Assembly: GCF_019402665.1 (NCBI RefSeq)
Contig: NZ_VSST01000020.1
Coordinates: 124,001 to 188,000 of the forward strand
From: Bradyrhizobium canariense
Lineage (GTDB): Bacteria > Pseudomonadota > Alphaproteobacteria > Rhizobiales > Xanthobacteraceae
Length of the DNA stretch: 64,000 nucleotides
Direction: 5' to 3'
This document shows positions 47,108-56,448 of this stretch, in pieces. Every line of letters starts with the position of its first letter. The first letter of the stretch is position 1. Under the pieces are notes generated by a model, which saw only the letters and a program-made list of their open reading frames with translations, was not told the DNA's origin and did no database searches. A program made the translations under genes and the position numbers.

Positions 47108-47752
47108 ATGACCACATTCCCAGAGCATTTGCTGGAAGGCTACAAGGCCTTCGCCACCCAGCGGCTGCCGACCGAGCAGACCCGCTACCGCGAGCTGTCG
47201 GTGAAGGGGCAGTTCCCTGAAGTGATGGTGATCGGCTGCTGCGATAGCCGCGTCTCCCCCGAAGTGATCTTCGACGTCGGGCCGGGCGAACTCTTCGTGG
47301 TCCGCAACATCGCCAATCTGGTGCCGGTGTATCAGCCCGACGGCAACGCCCATGGCGTCTCGGCGGCGCTGGAATATGCGGTGACGGTGCTGAAGGTGAA
47401 GCACATCGTGGTGCTCGGGCACGCGCAATGCGGCGGCATCCGCGCCTTCGTCGACAAGATCGAGCCGCTCACGCCGGGCGACTTCATCGGCAAATGGATG
47501 CAGATGTTCATCAAGCCGGGCGAAGTGGTGGAGCAGCGCGACCACGAGACCATGGCGCAATTCGTCGAGCGCATCGAAAAGGCCGCGGTGTTCCGCAGCC
47601 TGGAAAACCTGATGACCTTCCCGTTCGTGCAGAAGGCGGTCGAGAGCGGCCAGATGCAGACCCACGGCGCCTATTTCGGCGTCGCGGAGGGATCGCTGTT
47701 CGTGCTGGACAAGGCGGCGAAGGAATTCAGGAACGCGCGCGAGGTGGCCTAG
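47108..47752 (+). CDS. beta-class carbonic anhydrase
   Basis: This 214-residue beta carbonic anhydrase hydrates CO2 to bicarbonate. The zinc-binding residues are in CCDSRVSPE near residue 43 and HAQCGGIRAF near residue 103, with SAALEYAVTVL between. Length is family-typical. Upstream, TATATGATT may be a -10 element. It sits divergently to the CoA ester lyase and is followed by a repeat. Confidence 0.94.
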   Translation: MTTFPEHLLEGYKAFATQRLPTEQTRYRELSVKGQFPEVMVIGCCDSRVSPEVIFDVGPGELFVVRNIANLVPVYQPDGNAHGVSAALEYAVTVLKVKHIVVLGHAQCGGIRAFVDKIEPLTPGDFIGKWMQMFIKPGEVVEQRDHETMAQFVERIEKAAVFRSLENLMTFPFVQKAVESGQMQTHGAYFGVAEGSLFVLDKAAKEFRNAREVA

Positions 47753-47764
47753 GTCCCCAGCTCT

Positions 47765-47857
47765 TGTAGGGTGGGCAAAGCGTAGCGTGCCCACCGCTTC
47801 TATCGCGATCGTGGAGAGATGGTGGGCACGGCGCTCCGCGCCTTTGCCCACCCTACG
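47765..47857. repeat. palindromic repeat (TGTAGGGTGGGC...GCCCACCCTAC)
   Basis: The arms are TGTAGGGTGGGCAAAGCG with GTGCCCACC, and GGTGGGCACGGCG with TTTGCCCACCCTAC. It is the same family as 50428-50522 and 52981-53095. It lies between the convergent carbonic anhydrase and asd genes. Confidence 0.85.
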
Positions 47858-47866
47858 GCAGCGGAG

Positions 47867-48901
47867 CTACGCCGCCTTCTTCTTCGCACTGATCAGCTTG
47901 CGGTTGATCAGGACTTCCGCGATCTGGATCGCGTTGAGCGCGGCGCCCTTGCGTAGATTGTCCGACACGCACCACAGCACGAGGCCGTTCTCAACCGTCG
48001 CGTCCTCGCGGATGCGGCTGATATAGGTGGCGTCCTCGCCGGCGGCTTCATACGGCGTGGCGTAGCCGCCGGGCTCATGCTTGTCGATGACCAGGCAGCC
48101 CGGCGCCTTGCGCAGGATGTCGCGCGCTTCGTCCGCGCTGATCGGGTTCTCGAACTCGATGTTGACGGCCTCGGAATGGCCCACGAAGACAGGTACGCGC
48201 ACGCAGGTCGCGGAGAGCTTGATCTTGGGATCAAGAATCTTCTTGGTCTCCGCCATCATCTTCCACTCTTCCTTGGTGTAGCCGTCCTCCATGAAGACGT
48301 CGATCTGGGGGATGACGTTGAAGGCGATGCGCGCGGGAAACTTCTTATTGACCAGCTCCTGGTTGGTGTAGACGGCCTTGGTCTGCGAGAACAGTTCGTC
48401 CATCGCGTCCTTGCCGGCGCCCGACACCGATTGATAGGTCGAGACCACGACGCGCTTGATCGTCGCCTTGTCGTGCAGTGGCTTGAGCGCGACCACGAGC
48501 TGCGCGGTCGAGCAGTTCGGATTGGCGATGATGTTCTTCTTCTTGAAGCCCGCGGTCGCGTCCGCATTCACTTCCGGCACGATCAACGGCACGTCCGGGT
48601 CCATGCGCCAGGCCGAGGAATTGTCGATTACGACCGTGCCGGCGGCGCCGATCTTCGGCGACCATTCCTTCGACACCTCGCCGCCGGCCGACATCAGGCA
48701 GATATCGACGTCGGAGAAATCGTAGTGCTCGAGCGCTTTGACCTTCAGCGTGCGGTCGCCGTAGGAGACCTCGACGCCCATGCTGCGGCGTGACGCCAGG
48801 GCCACCACCTCGTCCGCGGGGAATTTGCGCTCATCCAAAATGTTGAGCATTTCCCGTCCGACATTGCCGGTCGCGCCGACGACTGCGACTTTGTAACCCA
48901 T
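47867..48901 (-). CDS. asd: aspartate-semialdehyde dehydrogenase
   Basis: This 344-residue NADP enzyme makes L-aspartate semialdehyde for lysine, threonine and methionine synthesis. The nucleotide loop VVGATGNVGREML is at the start, the catalytic cysteine is in NPNCSTAQLV near residue 132, and SVSGAGKDAMDEL follows. Length is normal. It appears monocistronic, flanked by a repeat on its 3' side. Confidence 0.97.
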   Translation of the reverse strand: MGYKVAVVGATGNVGREMLNILDERKFPADEVVALASRRSMGVEVSYGDRTLKVKALEHYDFSDVDICLMSAGGEVSKEWSPKIGAAGTVVIDNSSAWRMDPDVPLIVPEVNADATAGFKKKNIIANPNCSTAQLVVALKPLHDKATIKRVVVSTYQSVSGAGKDAMDELFSQTKAVYTNQELVNKKFPARIAFNVIPQIDVFMEDGYTKEEWKMMAETKKILDPKIKLSATCVRVPVFVGHSEAVNIEFENPISADEARDILRKAPGCLVIDKHEPGGYATPYEAAGEDATYISRIREDATVENGLVLWCVSDNLRKGAALNAIQIAEVLINRKLISAKKKAA

Positions 48902-49017
48902 CGTTCACTCTCCGACGAAAAAGCTCGTTCCTGAAGCTGAGGCTTAAACAGGAAGAGCAGCGCTTCTATGCGAGAACCGGCCTCAAGACAACGTTGGACC
49001 ATGCCTTAGGGACGTGG

Positions 49018-49818
49018 ATGCAGTCGCCTGAGGCCAGCACGGCCACAAACCCCACCCAGATCCATCTGGCGCTTGCGGCCTTCGCCGACGAGGTCGTCGG
49101 CACGCTGGCGCGCCTGTTCGCCTATGTGGGGGCTTTGGTGCTGTTTGCCATCCTCGGGCTTGCGGCACTCGGCCAGCTGCCAAACTTGCGCGACGATGAT
49201 CCGGCGCTGAAGCCGAGTTGGAGCGTGGCCGACCGCTCGCCTCAGGGTTTCGCCCTTAACCGGCTGGATTCGTCAGAAAAAACAGCTTCTTACGCCATCT
49301 TAAGGCACCCCGAAGGCGGCCGCAGGGACGTGATGCGCTGGGCCAGCGAGGCGGACAAGCCCATAGCCGAACTCATGGCCGAGCTCGAGATCTACCGGGA
49401 AGGCGGCGAATTCGACGTGGCGCGCCCGGCAACTCTGGATCTGGCCGCCCGGATGGGACTGGGCACCGCGGCCCGGCTGGAGCAAGCCGGCCTGATCGAC
49501 ACGAAATTCGGCCCCGTCGCCCTATTCCAGCCGACCGGCACGACGGAGGGCGCGCGGGCCTGCCTCGGCTACCTCAAGCGCAGCGAGGAGCCGGCGCTCC
49601 AGATCTCCGGATTTTCCTGCCAGGGCGACAGCCTGCCCGCCCGGCGCGCGGCGATCGCCTGCACGCTCAATCGGCTGACGCTGCTGACCTCGGGCAACGA
49701 GCCGAAGCTGGCCGAATTGTTCGCCCATGCGGAGCTGAAGCGCCGCCCCTGCGCGCCGCCGGGCTCGTCGGACTGGCTGCTCGGCGCCGCCAATGCGCAA
49801 TTGCGCGGCGCGCTCTGA
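49018..49818 (+). CDS. hypothetical membrane-anchored protein
   Basis: This protein has 266 residues from the ATG at 49018. One hydrophobic segment near residues 33-52 (YVGALVLFAILGLAALGQL) is followed by a long polar domain with several cysteines (ARACLGYLKR, SGFSCQGD, IACTLNRL, RRPCAPPG), likely periplasmic and disulfide-bearing. I do not recognise the family. A TTG at 48994 is an alternative start. Confidence 0.65.
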   Translation: MQSPEASTATNPTQIHLALAAFADEVVGTLARLFAYVGALVLFAILGLAALGQLPNLRDDDPALKPSWSVADRSPQGFALNRLDSSEKTASYAILRHPEGGRRDVMRWASEADKPIAELMAELEIYREGGEFDVARPATLDLAARMGLGTAARLEQAGLIDTKFGPVALFQPTGTTEGARACLGYLKRSEEPALQISGFSCQGDSLPARRAAIACTLNRLTLLTSGNEPKLAELFAHAELKRRPCAPPGSSDWLLGAANAQLRGAL

Positions 49819-49974
49819 CCGGCATCAAGCTCAAGTGGCTGTATCCATGCAACTTTTGCCGGCGCGCACGATTATTCAGCGCTGGTGTGACCCAATAGAC
49901 CTAGTTGCAGCCGCCCCGGCCGGGTTAGTATGAGGGTGAAATTGATTGGCGGCTTGCCGCCTGAAGGGGACGTG

Positions 49975-50361
49975 ATGAGCTCGAATTTCTCTGCCGCGAA
50001 CAAACTGGCGATGTGGCTTGCGGCCGGCGCCGTGATTGCCATGTCCTCAGCCTTCGCGACACCCGCCTCGGCCGACACCAAGAAGCAGCGCTATGACAGC
50101 GGCCGTCACTATTACGGCCCGAGCGGCCCCAATGCGAGCTATCAGCAGGGCCGCACCCGCATCTATGTGAGCAAGCGCTCCTGGCTCGACGGCGGCACCG
50201 AGGTCAATCCGGGCGACCGCAAATTCTCCGACTACGCCTTCCCGCCGGCGGTGGGCTATCCGACCTTCGCGCGCGAAAATCTCAACCGCCCGATCGATCG
50301 CCAGCCGCTGAGCACGCCGCAGGATGTTGGCGGCTATCCGCAGAATTTCCCGCTGTACTGA
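49975..50361 (+). CDS. exported hypothetical protein
   Basis: This protein has 128 residues from the ATG at 49975, with AAGGGGA close upstream. A signal peptide (AMWLAAGAVIAMSSAFATPASA) is followed by a polar Tyr/Arg/Pro-rich mature part (RHYYGPSGPN, RIYVSKRSWLDGGTEVNPGDRKFSDYAFP). No catalytic motif is seen. A strong terminator follows, indicating a single-gene unit. Confidence 0.7.
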   Translation: MSSNFSAANKLAMWLAAGAVIAMSSAFATPASADTKKQRYDSGRHYYGPSGPNASYQQGRTRIYVSKRSWLDGGTEVNPGDRKFSDYAFPPAVGYPTFARENLNRPIDRQPLSTPQDVGGYPQNFPLY

Positions 50362-50382
50362 GGCGGACATATCGACCGAATC

Positions 50383-50418
50383 AAAATGGCCGGGCTCGCG
50401 CCCGGCCATTTTTGTTTT
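50383..50418 (+). terminator. rho-independent terminator
   Basis: AAAATGGCCGGGC-TCGC-GCCCGGCCATTTTT has a perfect long stem and T tract, 22 bases past the stop of the exported hypothetical gene. Confidence 0.92.
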
Positions 50419-50427
50419 GATGAGACC

Positions 50428-50522
50428 TTGTAGGGTGGGCAAAGGCGCGAAGCGCCGTGCCCACCATCTCTCGGCAATGGCGATAAGAATGGTGGGCACG
50501 CTTCGCTTTGCCCACCCTACAA
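50428..50522. repeat. palindromic repeat (TTGTAGGGTGGGC...GCCCACCCTACAA)
   Basis: Near-perfect terminal arms enclose GGCGCGAAGCGCC and GTGCCCACC/GGTGGGCAC sub-hairpins. It is a family member of 47765-47857 and 52981-53095. It lies between convergent genes, just before the leuB stop. Confidence 0.85.
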
Positions 50523-50537
50523 ACACTGCGGTCGCCG

Positions 50538-51650
50538 TCAGGCGTGCAGCTTCTGCAATTCCTTCAGGATCGCTTCGCCCATCTGCGTGGTCGAGGCGGC
50601 GATGGTGCCTTCCGACTTGATGTCGGCGGTGCGCAGGCCGCTGGCCAGCACCGCGGCGATCGCGGCGTCGACCTTGTCGGCGAGCGCGCCCATGTCGAAG
50701 GAGTAGCGCAGCGCCATGCCGAAGGACGAGATCATCGCGATCGGATTGGCGAGGCCCTGGCCTGCGATATCAGGCGCCGAGCCGTGCACGGGCTCGTACA
50801 GCGCCTTGCGCTTCTTGCTCTTGACGTCGACCTCGCCGAGCGAGGCCGAGGGCAGCATGCCGAGCGATCCCGTCAGCATCGCAGCGATGTCGGACAGCAT
50901 GTCGCCGAACAGATTGTCGGTGACGATGACGTCGAACTGCTTCGGCCATTTCACCAGCATCATGCCGCCGGAATCGGCGAGCTGGTGCTCGAGCGTGACG
51001 TCGGGATATTCGCGCTTGTGGACCTGGGTCATGACCTCGTTCCAGAGCACGCCCGACTTCATGACGTTGCGCTTCTCCATCGACGTCACCTTGTTCTTGC
51101 GCTTCTTCGCAAGCTCGAAGGCGACGCGGCCGATGCGCTCGATTTCATAGGTGTCGTAGACCTGGGTATCGATAGCGCGCTTCTGGCCGTTGCCGAGGTC
51201 GGTGATGGTCTTGGGCTCGCCGAAATAGACGCCGCCGGTGAGCTCGCGCACGATCATGATGTCGAGGCCCTCGACCGCCTCGCGCTTGAGGCTGGAGGCC
51301 TCCGCGAGCGCCGGGTAGCACACCGCGGGACGCAGGTTGGCGAACAGACCGAGATCCTTGCGCAGACGCAGCAGGCCGGCTTCGGGGCGCACCTCGTAGG
51401 GCACCGCGTCCCACTTGGGACCGCCGACCGCCCCGAAGATGATCGCGTCGGCGTCCTTGGCCTTGGCCATGTCGCCTTCCGAGATCGACACCTTGTGCGC
51501 GTCATAGGCCGAACCGCCGACGAGGCCGGTGTCGGTCTCGAACTTGGCGATCCCCGCCGAATTGAGCCAGTCGATCAGCCGCTTCACCTCGCCCATCACC
51601 TCGGGGCCGATACCGTCGCCGGGAAGTAGCAGCAGTTTGTGGGTCGCCAT
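50538..51650 (-). CDS. leuB: 3-isopropylmalate dehydrogenase
   Basis: This 370-residue NAD-dependent oxidative decarboxylase carries out the third step of leucine synthesis. It starts [28 protein letters not shown], the substrate arginines near [13 protein letters not shown], and the cofactor-side [19 protein letters not shown] are clear. The ATG at 51650 is chosen over longer frames because it gives the family N-terminus. It stands alone, apart from leuC and leuD. Confidence 0.97.
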   Translation of the reverse strand: MATHKLLLLPGDGIGPEVMGEVKRLIDWLNSAGIAKFETDTGLVGGSAYDAHKVSISEGDMAKAKDADAIIFGAVGGPKWDAVPYEVRPEAGLLRLRKDLGLFANLRPAVCYPALAEASSLKREAVEGLDIMIVRELTGGVYFGEPKTITDLGNGQKRAIDTQVYDTYEIERIGRVAFELAKKRKNKVTSMEKRNVMKSGVLWNEVMTQVHKREYPDVTLEHQLADSGGMMLVKWPKQFDVIVTDNLFGDMLSDIAAMLTGSLGMLPSASLGEVDVKSKKRKALYEPVHGSAPDIAGQGLANPIAMISSFGMALRYSFDMGALADKVDAAIAAVLASGLRTADIKSEGTIAASTTQMGEAILKELQKLHA

Positions 51651-51766
51651 GGTCGTTTCCTCTGAGGTCGATTTCGGCCGGAGTGCTAGAGCGGCGATGC
51701 GTGCTTGGCAAGACACCATTGCCGCCTCGCGGCTGTGCAAGGCGGGCAGGGCCTGCCACACTGCGC

Positions 51767-52984
51767 ATGCCGGAGTACCCCTTGCACGCACCTGACCGCC
51801 CTCCACCCGATGCCCACCCCGCGCGGTTGATCCTGACCCTATCGCTGGCCGCGACCGTTGGGCTGGGTATCGGCCGCTTCGCCTATTCGCTGGTGCTGCC
51901 CGACATGCGGGAGGACCTCGGCTGGTCCTACTCGGCGGCCGGTTTCATGAACACCATCAACGCCGTCGGCTATCTCGCGGGCGCGCTTGTGGCGTCCCGG
52001 CTGATCCAGCGCGTGGGCTGGTCGGCCGCGATCCGCGGCGGAACCCTGGCCTGCGTCGCCGCGCTCGCGACTTGCGCGCTGACCGGGAATTTCGTCGCGC
52101 TGAGCCTGGCGCGTCTCGTGCTGGGCGTTGGCGCCGCGGCCGGTTTCGTCGCCGGCGGCGCGTTGGCTGCTTCCATTGCGCAGTCGCGCCCGGAGCGGGC
52201 CAATTTCCTGCTCAGCCTGTTCTATGCCGGACCCGGCATCGGCATTCTCTCCTCGGGACTGATCGCCCCGTTCACGCTGCAATATTTCGGGCCGGGCTCG
52301 TGGTGGGTGGTGTGGTGGGCGATGACCCTTTTGTCCGTCGTCATGACCGTGCCGCTGTTCCTGGTCCGCATCGAGAGCAGCGTGCGTTTCTCGCAAGGCA
52401 GCCACGGCGCCTTCGCGATTTTTCCCGTGCTGATCTATCTCGCCGGCTACTTCCTGTTTGGCGCGGGCTACATCGCCTACATGACCTTCATGATCGCCTA
52501 TGTGCGCGACGGCGGCGGCGGGGCCGCGGCGCAGGCCGCGTTCTGGAGCCTGATTGGGCTGAGCGCCTTCGTCACGCCGTGGGCCTGGCGCCGCGTGCTC
52601 GCGCTCGATCGCGGCGGGCTGGCCACCGCGATCATTCTCGGTACCAACGCGCTCGGCGCCGCCCTGCCGATGCTCGGGCATTCGCCGGCATGGCTCGCTG
52701 TGTCGGCCGTCGTGTTCGGCGTCGCCTTCTTCGCCGTGGTCGGCTCGACCACCGCCTTCGTGCGCTTCAACTATCCGCCCGAGGTATGGCCGACCGCGAT
52801 CGCGGCGATGACGATCTCGTTCGGCGTCGGCCAGACGCTCGGCCCGATCGTGGTCGGCGCCATCACGGACGCGCTGGGGAGCTTGAGTTACGCGCTGAAT
52901 GTCTCGGCGGCGCTGCTGGCGTTGGGCGCGGTGGCGGCGCTGTGCCAGCGGAAGGTGGGGCCGGCCAAAAAAACGGTGCCGTAG
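51767..52984 (+). CDS. MFS transporter, YbfB/YjiJ family
   Basis: This 405-residue major facilitator has about 12 hydrophobic segments. The first ([27 protein letters not shown]) contains the GxGRFAYxxxLP signature of the YbfB/YjiJ family, and the half-way loop lies near residue 205. Substrate unknown. The stop codon TAG belongs to the GTAGGGTGGG left end of the adjacent palindromic repeat, so the repeat may have set the C-terminus. Confidence 0.88.
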   Translation: MPEYPLHAPDRPPPDAHPARLILTLSLAATVGLGIGRFAYSLVLPDMREDLGWSYSAAGFMNTINAVGYLAGALVASRLIQRVGWSAAIRGGTLACVAALATCALTGNFVALSLARLVLGVGAAAGFVAGGALAASIAQSRPERANFLLSLFYAGPGIGILSSGLIAPFTLQYFGPGSWWVVWWAMTLLSVVMTVPLFLVRIESSVRFSQGSHGAFAIFPVLIYLAGYFLFGAGYIAYMTFMIAYVRDGGGGAAAQAAFWSLIGLSAFVTPWAWRRVLALDRGGLATAIILGTNALGAALPMLGHSPAWLAVSAVVFGVAFFAVVGSTTAFVRFNYPPEVWPTAIAAMTISFGVGQTLGPIVVGAITDALGSLSYALNVSAALLALGAVAALCQRKVGPAKKTVP

Positions 52985-53095
52985 GGTGGGTTAGCCGAAG
53001 GCGTAACCCACCACTTCTGTCGTCGCGGAAGCCAAAGAGGTGGGTTACGCCGAGCAGATGCGCTTCGCGCATCTGCAGGGCTAACCCACCCTACG
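52981..53095. repeat. palindromic repeat abutting the MFS stop codon
   Basis: GTAGGGTGGGTTAGCC at the left mirrors GGCTAACCCACCCTAC at the right, with GGCGTAACCCACC and GGTGGGTTACGCC nested inside. A further hairpin (GCAGATGCG...CGCATCTGC) is embedded. The MFS TAG stop lies at its left edge. Confidence 0.85.
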
Positions 53096-53107
53096 GCAGC
53101 GGCGCGC

Positions 53108-53890
53108 CTAGCTCCCACTAAACGAATTATATCCCTGGTCTTCCCAATAGCCGCCCTTGTAGTCGTTGGTGACTTCCATCGACACCACGTATTTCGGGTT
53201 CTTGAAGCCAAGCTTGGTCGGCACGCGGATCTTCATTGGAAACCCATACGCGCGCGGCAGGATATCGCCTGCGTATTTGAACGTCATCTGGGTCTGCGGA
53301 TGCAGCGCGGTGCGCATGTCGAGCGGGGAATTATAGCCGTCCTTGTCGGCACACTGGAACCAGACGTATTTGGCGCGCGTGTCGGCGCCGATCAGCTTGA
53401 GGAAGTCGCGCATCGGCGTACCGGTCCAGCTGCCGATCGCGCTCCAGCCCTCGACGCAGATGTGACGGGTGATCTGCGTGACCTGCGGCAGCTTGTACAA
53501 TTCCGGAAGCGCCCACGACTTCTTGTTGTCGACGAGACCGCGGACTTCGAGCTTCCAGTCGGCACCGTCGACATCAGGCGCGTCGTCGAGATCGTAATAG
53601 GCGTTGAACGGAAACGGTTTTGTGATCGCACTCTCGGGAAACGTCGGCGCCAGCGCGTCGGGATTGAAGATGAAGGCCTGCACGGCGTCGTTGAATTTCG
53701 AGACGGATTTCAGCATCTCCTCGGCGGAGGACGAGTCGATCACGTCGCAGCCGGTGAGCAGCGTCAGTGCGCCGAGGCTGGCGCCGCCCGCGATGAAGCG
53801 GCGGCGGCTGACCTCTGGCATCGTCTTGATGGAATCCTTGATCAGCAGCCGCTTGTCGACGCCGGGAATCAGGAATGAGCGCTTGGCCAT
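53108..53890 (-). CDS. Tat-exported molybdopterin-dependent oxidoreductase (MsrP/YedY-like)
   Basis: This 260-residue protein has a twin-arginine signal (SRRRFIAGGASLGALTLL) followed by LLTGC, which could be a lipobox. The sulfite-oxidase fold carries the molybdenum-ligand cysteine in RHICVEGWSAIGSWTG near residue 145. It resembles MsrP, which repairs periplasmic methionine sulfoxide, though other substrates are possible. The cytochrome b gene 15 bases upstream is a natural electron donor, parallel to MsrPQ. Confidence 0.85.
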   Translation of the reverse strand: MAKRSFLIPGVDKRLLIKDSIKTMPEVSRRRFIAGGASLGALTLLTGCDVIDSSSAEEMLKSVSKFNDAVQAFIFNPDALAPTFPESAITKPFPFNAYYDLDDAPDVDGADWKLEVRGLVDNKKSWALPELYKLPQVTQITRHICVEGWSAIGSWTGTPMRDFLKLIGADTRAKYVWFQCADKDGYNSPLDMRTALHPQTQMTFKYAGDILPRAYGFPMKIRVPTKLGFKNPKYVVSMEVTNDYKGGYWEDQGYNSFSGS

Positions 53891-53905
53891 GACTCTCTCT
53901 CCGCT

Positions 53906-54535
53906 CTAGCGGCCGATGATCATCGCGCGCAGGCTCTTCGGCACCAGCAGCGCGAGTAAAACGTGAATGACGAGGAACGCGCAGATCGCGGCCATGCAGA
54001 AGAAATGGATGTAGCGCGCGGTCGGATAGTCGCCGAACAGGGACACCAGCCAGTGCAGCTGCACCGGCTTCCACATTCCCAGCCCCGACAGCACGATGAT
54101 CACGCCGACCAGGATGATACCGGCATAGAGCGTCCGCTGCACGTAATTGTAGACGGTGAGGTCGGCATGGCCGAGCTTGAAGGTCAGGGCAGCCCTGACA
54201 TCGTGGAGCACGCCGGACGGCGTGATCGGCAGCAGTTTCTTGCGGAAACGGCCGGTGGCGAAGCCTGTGACGAGATAGGCAAGGCCGTTGATCATCAAGA
54301 GCCACATCGCCGCAAAGTGCCAGAGCAATCCGCCGCCGAGCCAGCCGCCGAGCGTGTAGTCGCGCGGAAAGCTGAAACCGAACAGCGGCGAGGCGTTGTA
54401 GATCTGCCAACCCGACAGGATCATCAGGATCATGGCGAGGGCGTTGATCCAGTGCATGACCCGGACCCAGGCCGGCTGGATCACTTTGGCCGGGGTGGCG
54501 CTGACCTGCTCGTCGGTGACAGTGAGGCTCGACAT
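53906..54535 (-). CDS. cytochrome b/b6-domain membrane protein
   Basis: This 209-residue protein has four to five membrane helices and several helix-borne histidines suited to heme b ligation (RVMHWINALAMILMILSGW, LLWHFAAMWLLMINGLAY, YIHFFCMAAICAFLVIHVLLALL). It resembles thiosulfate reductase/Ni-hydrogenase-type cytochrome b subunits. It is first of a two-gene unit and probably passes quinol electrons to the downstream molybdoenzyme. The ATG at 54535 (MSSLTVTDEQV) is preferred. Confidence 0.85.
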   Translation of the reverse strand: MSSLTVTDEQVSATPAKVIQPAWVRVMHWINALAMILMILSGWQIYNASPLFGFSFPRDYTLGGWLGGGLLWHFAAMWLLMINGLAYLVTGFATGRFRKKLLPITPSGVLHDVRAALTFKLGHADLTVYNYVQRTLYAGIILVGVIIVLSGLGMWKPVQLHWLVSLFGDYPTARYIHFFCMAAICAFLVIHVLLALLVPKSLRAMIIGR

Positions 54536-54642
54536 GATGGTTCCGTCCTGAACATCGTCTGACAGCAATTATACGCCGATGCGTCCGCTTTCGTTACGCC
54601 CTGCCCGGCATCGAATCGATACCAGCGGGCTATCATGGTCAC

Positions 54643-54672
54643 AATAAAGCGAGCCGGGGACCCCCGGCTCGC
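54643..54672 (-). terminator. terminator of the fasciclin gene
   Basis: On the minus strand, GCGAGCCGGGG and its complement form an 11-base stem followed by TTTATT. It lies about 45 bases beyond the fasciclin-domain stop codon. Confidence 0.85.
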
Positions 54673-54717
54673 CATTTCGTCGCATCCGGTTCGGAGATGA
54701 AGCCAGACCGCGCGGTG

Positions 54718-55272
54718 TCAGGTCGCCGGCATCAGCACGGTATCGACCACATGGATCACGCCGTTGGACTGGTTGACGTTGGAGATCGTCACCATCGAGG
54801 TGCCGCCCTTGGCGTCGACGATCCAGACCTTGCCGTCCATCTTCTTCACCGTCAGCTCCTCGCCTTCGGCGGTCTTCATCTTCTTGCCGTCGGTGAGGTC
54901 GGACGCCTCGAGCTTGCCGGGTACGACATGGTAGGTGAGGATCTTGGTCAGCGTCGCCTTGTTCTCGGGCTTGACCAGAGTGTCGACGGTACCGGCCGGC
55001 AGCTTGCCGAAGGCGGCGTTGGTCGGCGCGAACACCGTGAACGGGCCCTTGCCTTCCAGCGTCGGCACCAGGCCGGCCGCCTTCACCGCCGCCACCAGCG
55101 TGGTGTGGTCCTTCGAGTTGACGGCGTTCTGGACGATGTTCTTGGACGGGAACATCGCGGCGCCGCCGACCATGACGGTCTTTTCCTCGGCCCGGGCGGG
55201 CGCGACGACGGTCGCGGTGATGGCCAGCGCGCTGAAAGCTGCAGCGGCGAGATAGGCAATGCGCTTCGACAT
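54718..55272 (-). CDS. exported fasciclin-domain protein
   Basis: This 184-residue protein has a signal peptide (YLAAAAFSALAITATVVAPARA) and one FAS1 domain: IVQNAVNSKDHTTLVAAVKAAGL, FTVFAPTNAAFGKLP, ILTYHVVPGKLEA and a final NGVIHVVDTVLMP. FAS1 proteins mediate surface or matrix adhesion, and in rhizobia some affect symbiosis (Nex18-like). It is monocistronic with its own terminator. The 301-base upstream gap holds a repeat at 55464-55550 and presumably its promoter. Confidence 0.92.
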   Translation of the reverse strand: MSKRIAYLAAAAFSALAITATVVAPARAEEKTVMVGGAAMFPSKNIVQNAVNSKDHTTLVAAVKAAGLVPTLEGKGPFTVFAPTNAAFGKLPAGTVDTLVKPENKATLTKILTYHVVPGKLEASDLTDGKKMKTAEGEELTVKKMDGKVWIVDAKGGTSMVTISNVNQSNGVIHVVDTVLMPAT

Positions 55273-55463
55273 GGAGAGTCTCCCGATTGGATGATGACCG
55301 GCGATTGCCGGCGTTCGAGTTTGGGCAACAACGGTGGCTGCGACCTGTGAGCGTGAAGCAGCAGCGACGTCGTTGGCTCGAATTACGGGAGGGTTTGCGA
55401 AACGGTTTCGAACAAAACTTCTTTGTGATGCGTGAAACTAAGTGCGGGTGTGTTCGTGGGGGG

Positions 55464-55550
55464 CGTCATTGCGAGGAGCGAAGCGACGAAGCAATCCAGG
55501 CTGCCACCGCGGATGCACCGCTGGATTGCTTCGCTTCGCTCGCAATGACG
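55464..55550. repeat. palindromic repeat (GTCATTGCGAGGAGCGAAGC...CGCAATGAC)
   Basis: The arms are CGTCATTGCGAGGAGCGAAG with GAAGCAATCCAG, and CTGGATTGCTTC with GCTCGCAATGACG. It is a family member of 23396-23481 and 58004-58090. Confidence 0.85.
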
Positions 55551-55573
55551 AGCCTCGACGATCTACCTGCCGC

Positions 55574-56335
55574 TCAATCCCTGTTGTGCGGCGTCTGAAT
55601 GAATCCGCGATTATGCGTCGGGCTGATCAGCAGTTCGTTGATGCACACTCGCGCCGGCATGCTCGCGATGAAGGCGATGGTGCGGCCGAGATCTTCGGAT
55701 TGCAGCATCCTGGCCTGCTCCTCCTCGCTCGGCACCACCGGGCGCAGCTTCAGGATCGGCGTCGCCACCTCGCCCGGCATCAGGCAACAGGCGCGCAAGC
55801 CGTTGACGCATTCGTCCATGTTGAAGGAATGGGTCAGCGCCAGCACCGCATGCTTGGTCGTGGTGTAGGCCGGGCCCGGCATTTTCGAGACGTGGCGGCC
55901 GGCCCAGGACGAGACGTTGATGATGGAGCCGTCCTGTTGCTTGCGCATCGTCGGTAGCACCGCGCGCATGCAATAGAGCACGCCGTTGAGATTGACCTGG
56001 ACCAGCTTATCCCAGCCCTCCAGTTCCATGTCCTTCCAGCTGCGCTTGGGGACATTGATGCCGGCATTGTTGACCAGCAGGTCGATGCGGCCGTGCTTCG
56101 CGACGATTTGATCGGCAGCCTTCTGGGCGGCGGCGGCGACCGACACGTCCAGCGCGATGGCCTCGGCGGCGCCGCCCGCCCCGGTGATCTTCGCGACTAC
56201 GGTATCCAGGGCGTCCTTGCGCCGGCCCGAGACCACCACCGTCCAGCCGTCAGCCGCCAGCGCCTCGGCGCCGGCCTCCCCGATCCCACTGCCCCCGCCT
56301 GTCACCCAGGCCACGCGTTTCCCGTTTTTGGTCAT
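55574..56335 (-). CDS. SDR family oxidoreductase
   Basis: This 253-residue classical short-chain dehydrogenase has cofactor loop TGGGSGIGEAG near residue 12, NNAGINVPKRSW, INVSSWAGR with the catalytic serine and YTTTK with Tyr and Lys. It is divergent from matB with about 110 bases between, a possible shared promoter region. The substrate is unknown; similar proteins are annotated as YdfG-like dehydrogenases. Confidence 0.9.
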   Translation of the reverse strand: MTKNGKRVAWVTGGGSGIGEAGAEALAADGWTVVVSGRRKDALDTVVAKITGAGGAAEAIALDVSVAAAAQKAADQIVAKHGRIDLLVNNAGINVPKRSWKDMELEGWDKLVQVNLNGVLYCMRAVLPTMRKQQDGSIINVSSWAGRHVSKMPGPAYTTTKHAVLALTHSFNMDECVNGLRACCLMPGEVATPILKLRPVVPSEEEQARMLQSEDLGRTIAFIASMPARVCINELLISPTHNRGFIQTPHNRD

Positions 56336-56448
56336 GCAAACTGTCTCCGTTGCTTCATCGGGGCGGTTTTTGCTAATCCAGCCCTCGGTTTTGACCGGCC
56401 TTGTCTGACGAGCCTTGTGGTCAAGCCTTGCGGTCGAGGAAATCTTGC

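Noticed and set aside
47765..53095. Repeated GGGTGGGC/GCCCACCC units as a CRISPR array
   Set aside because: Copies are kilobases apart, self-complementary and without regular spacers; no cas genes are present.
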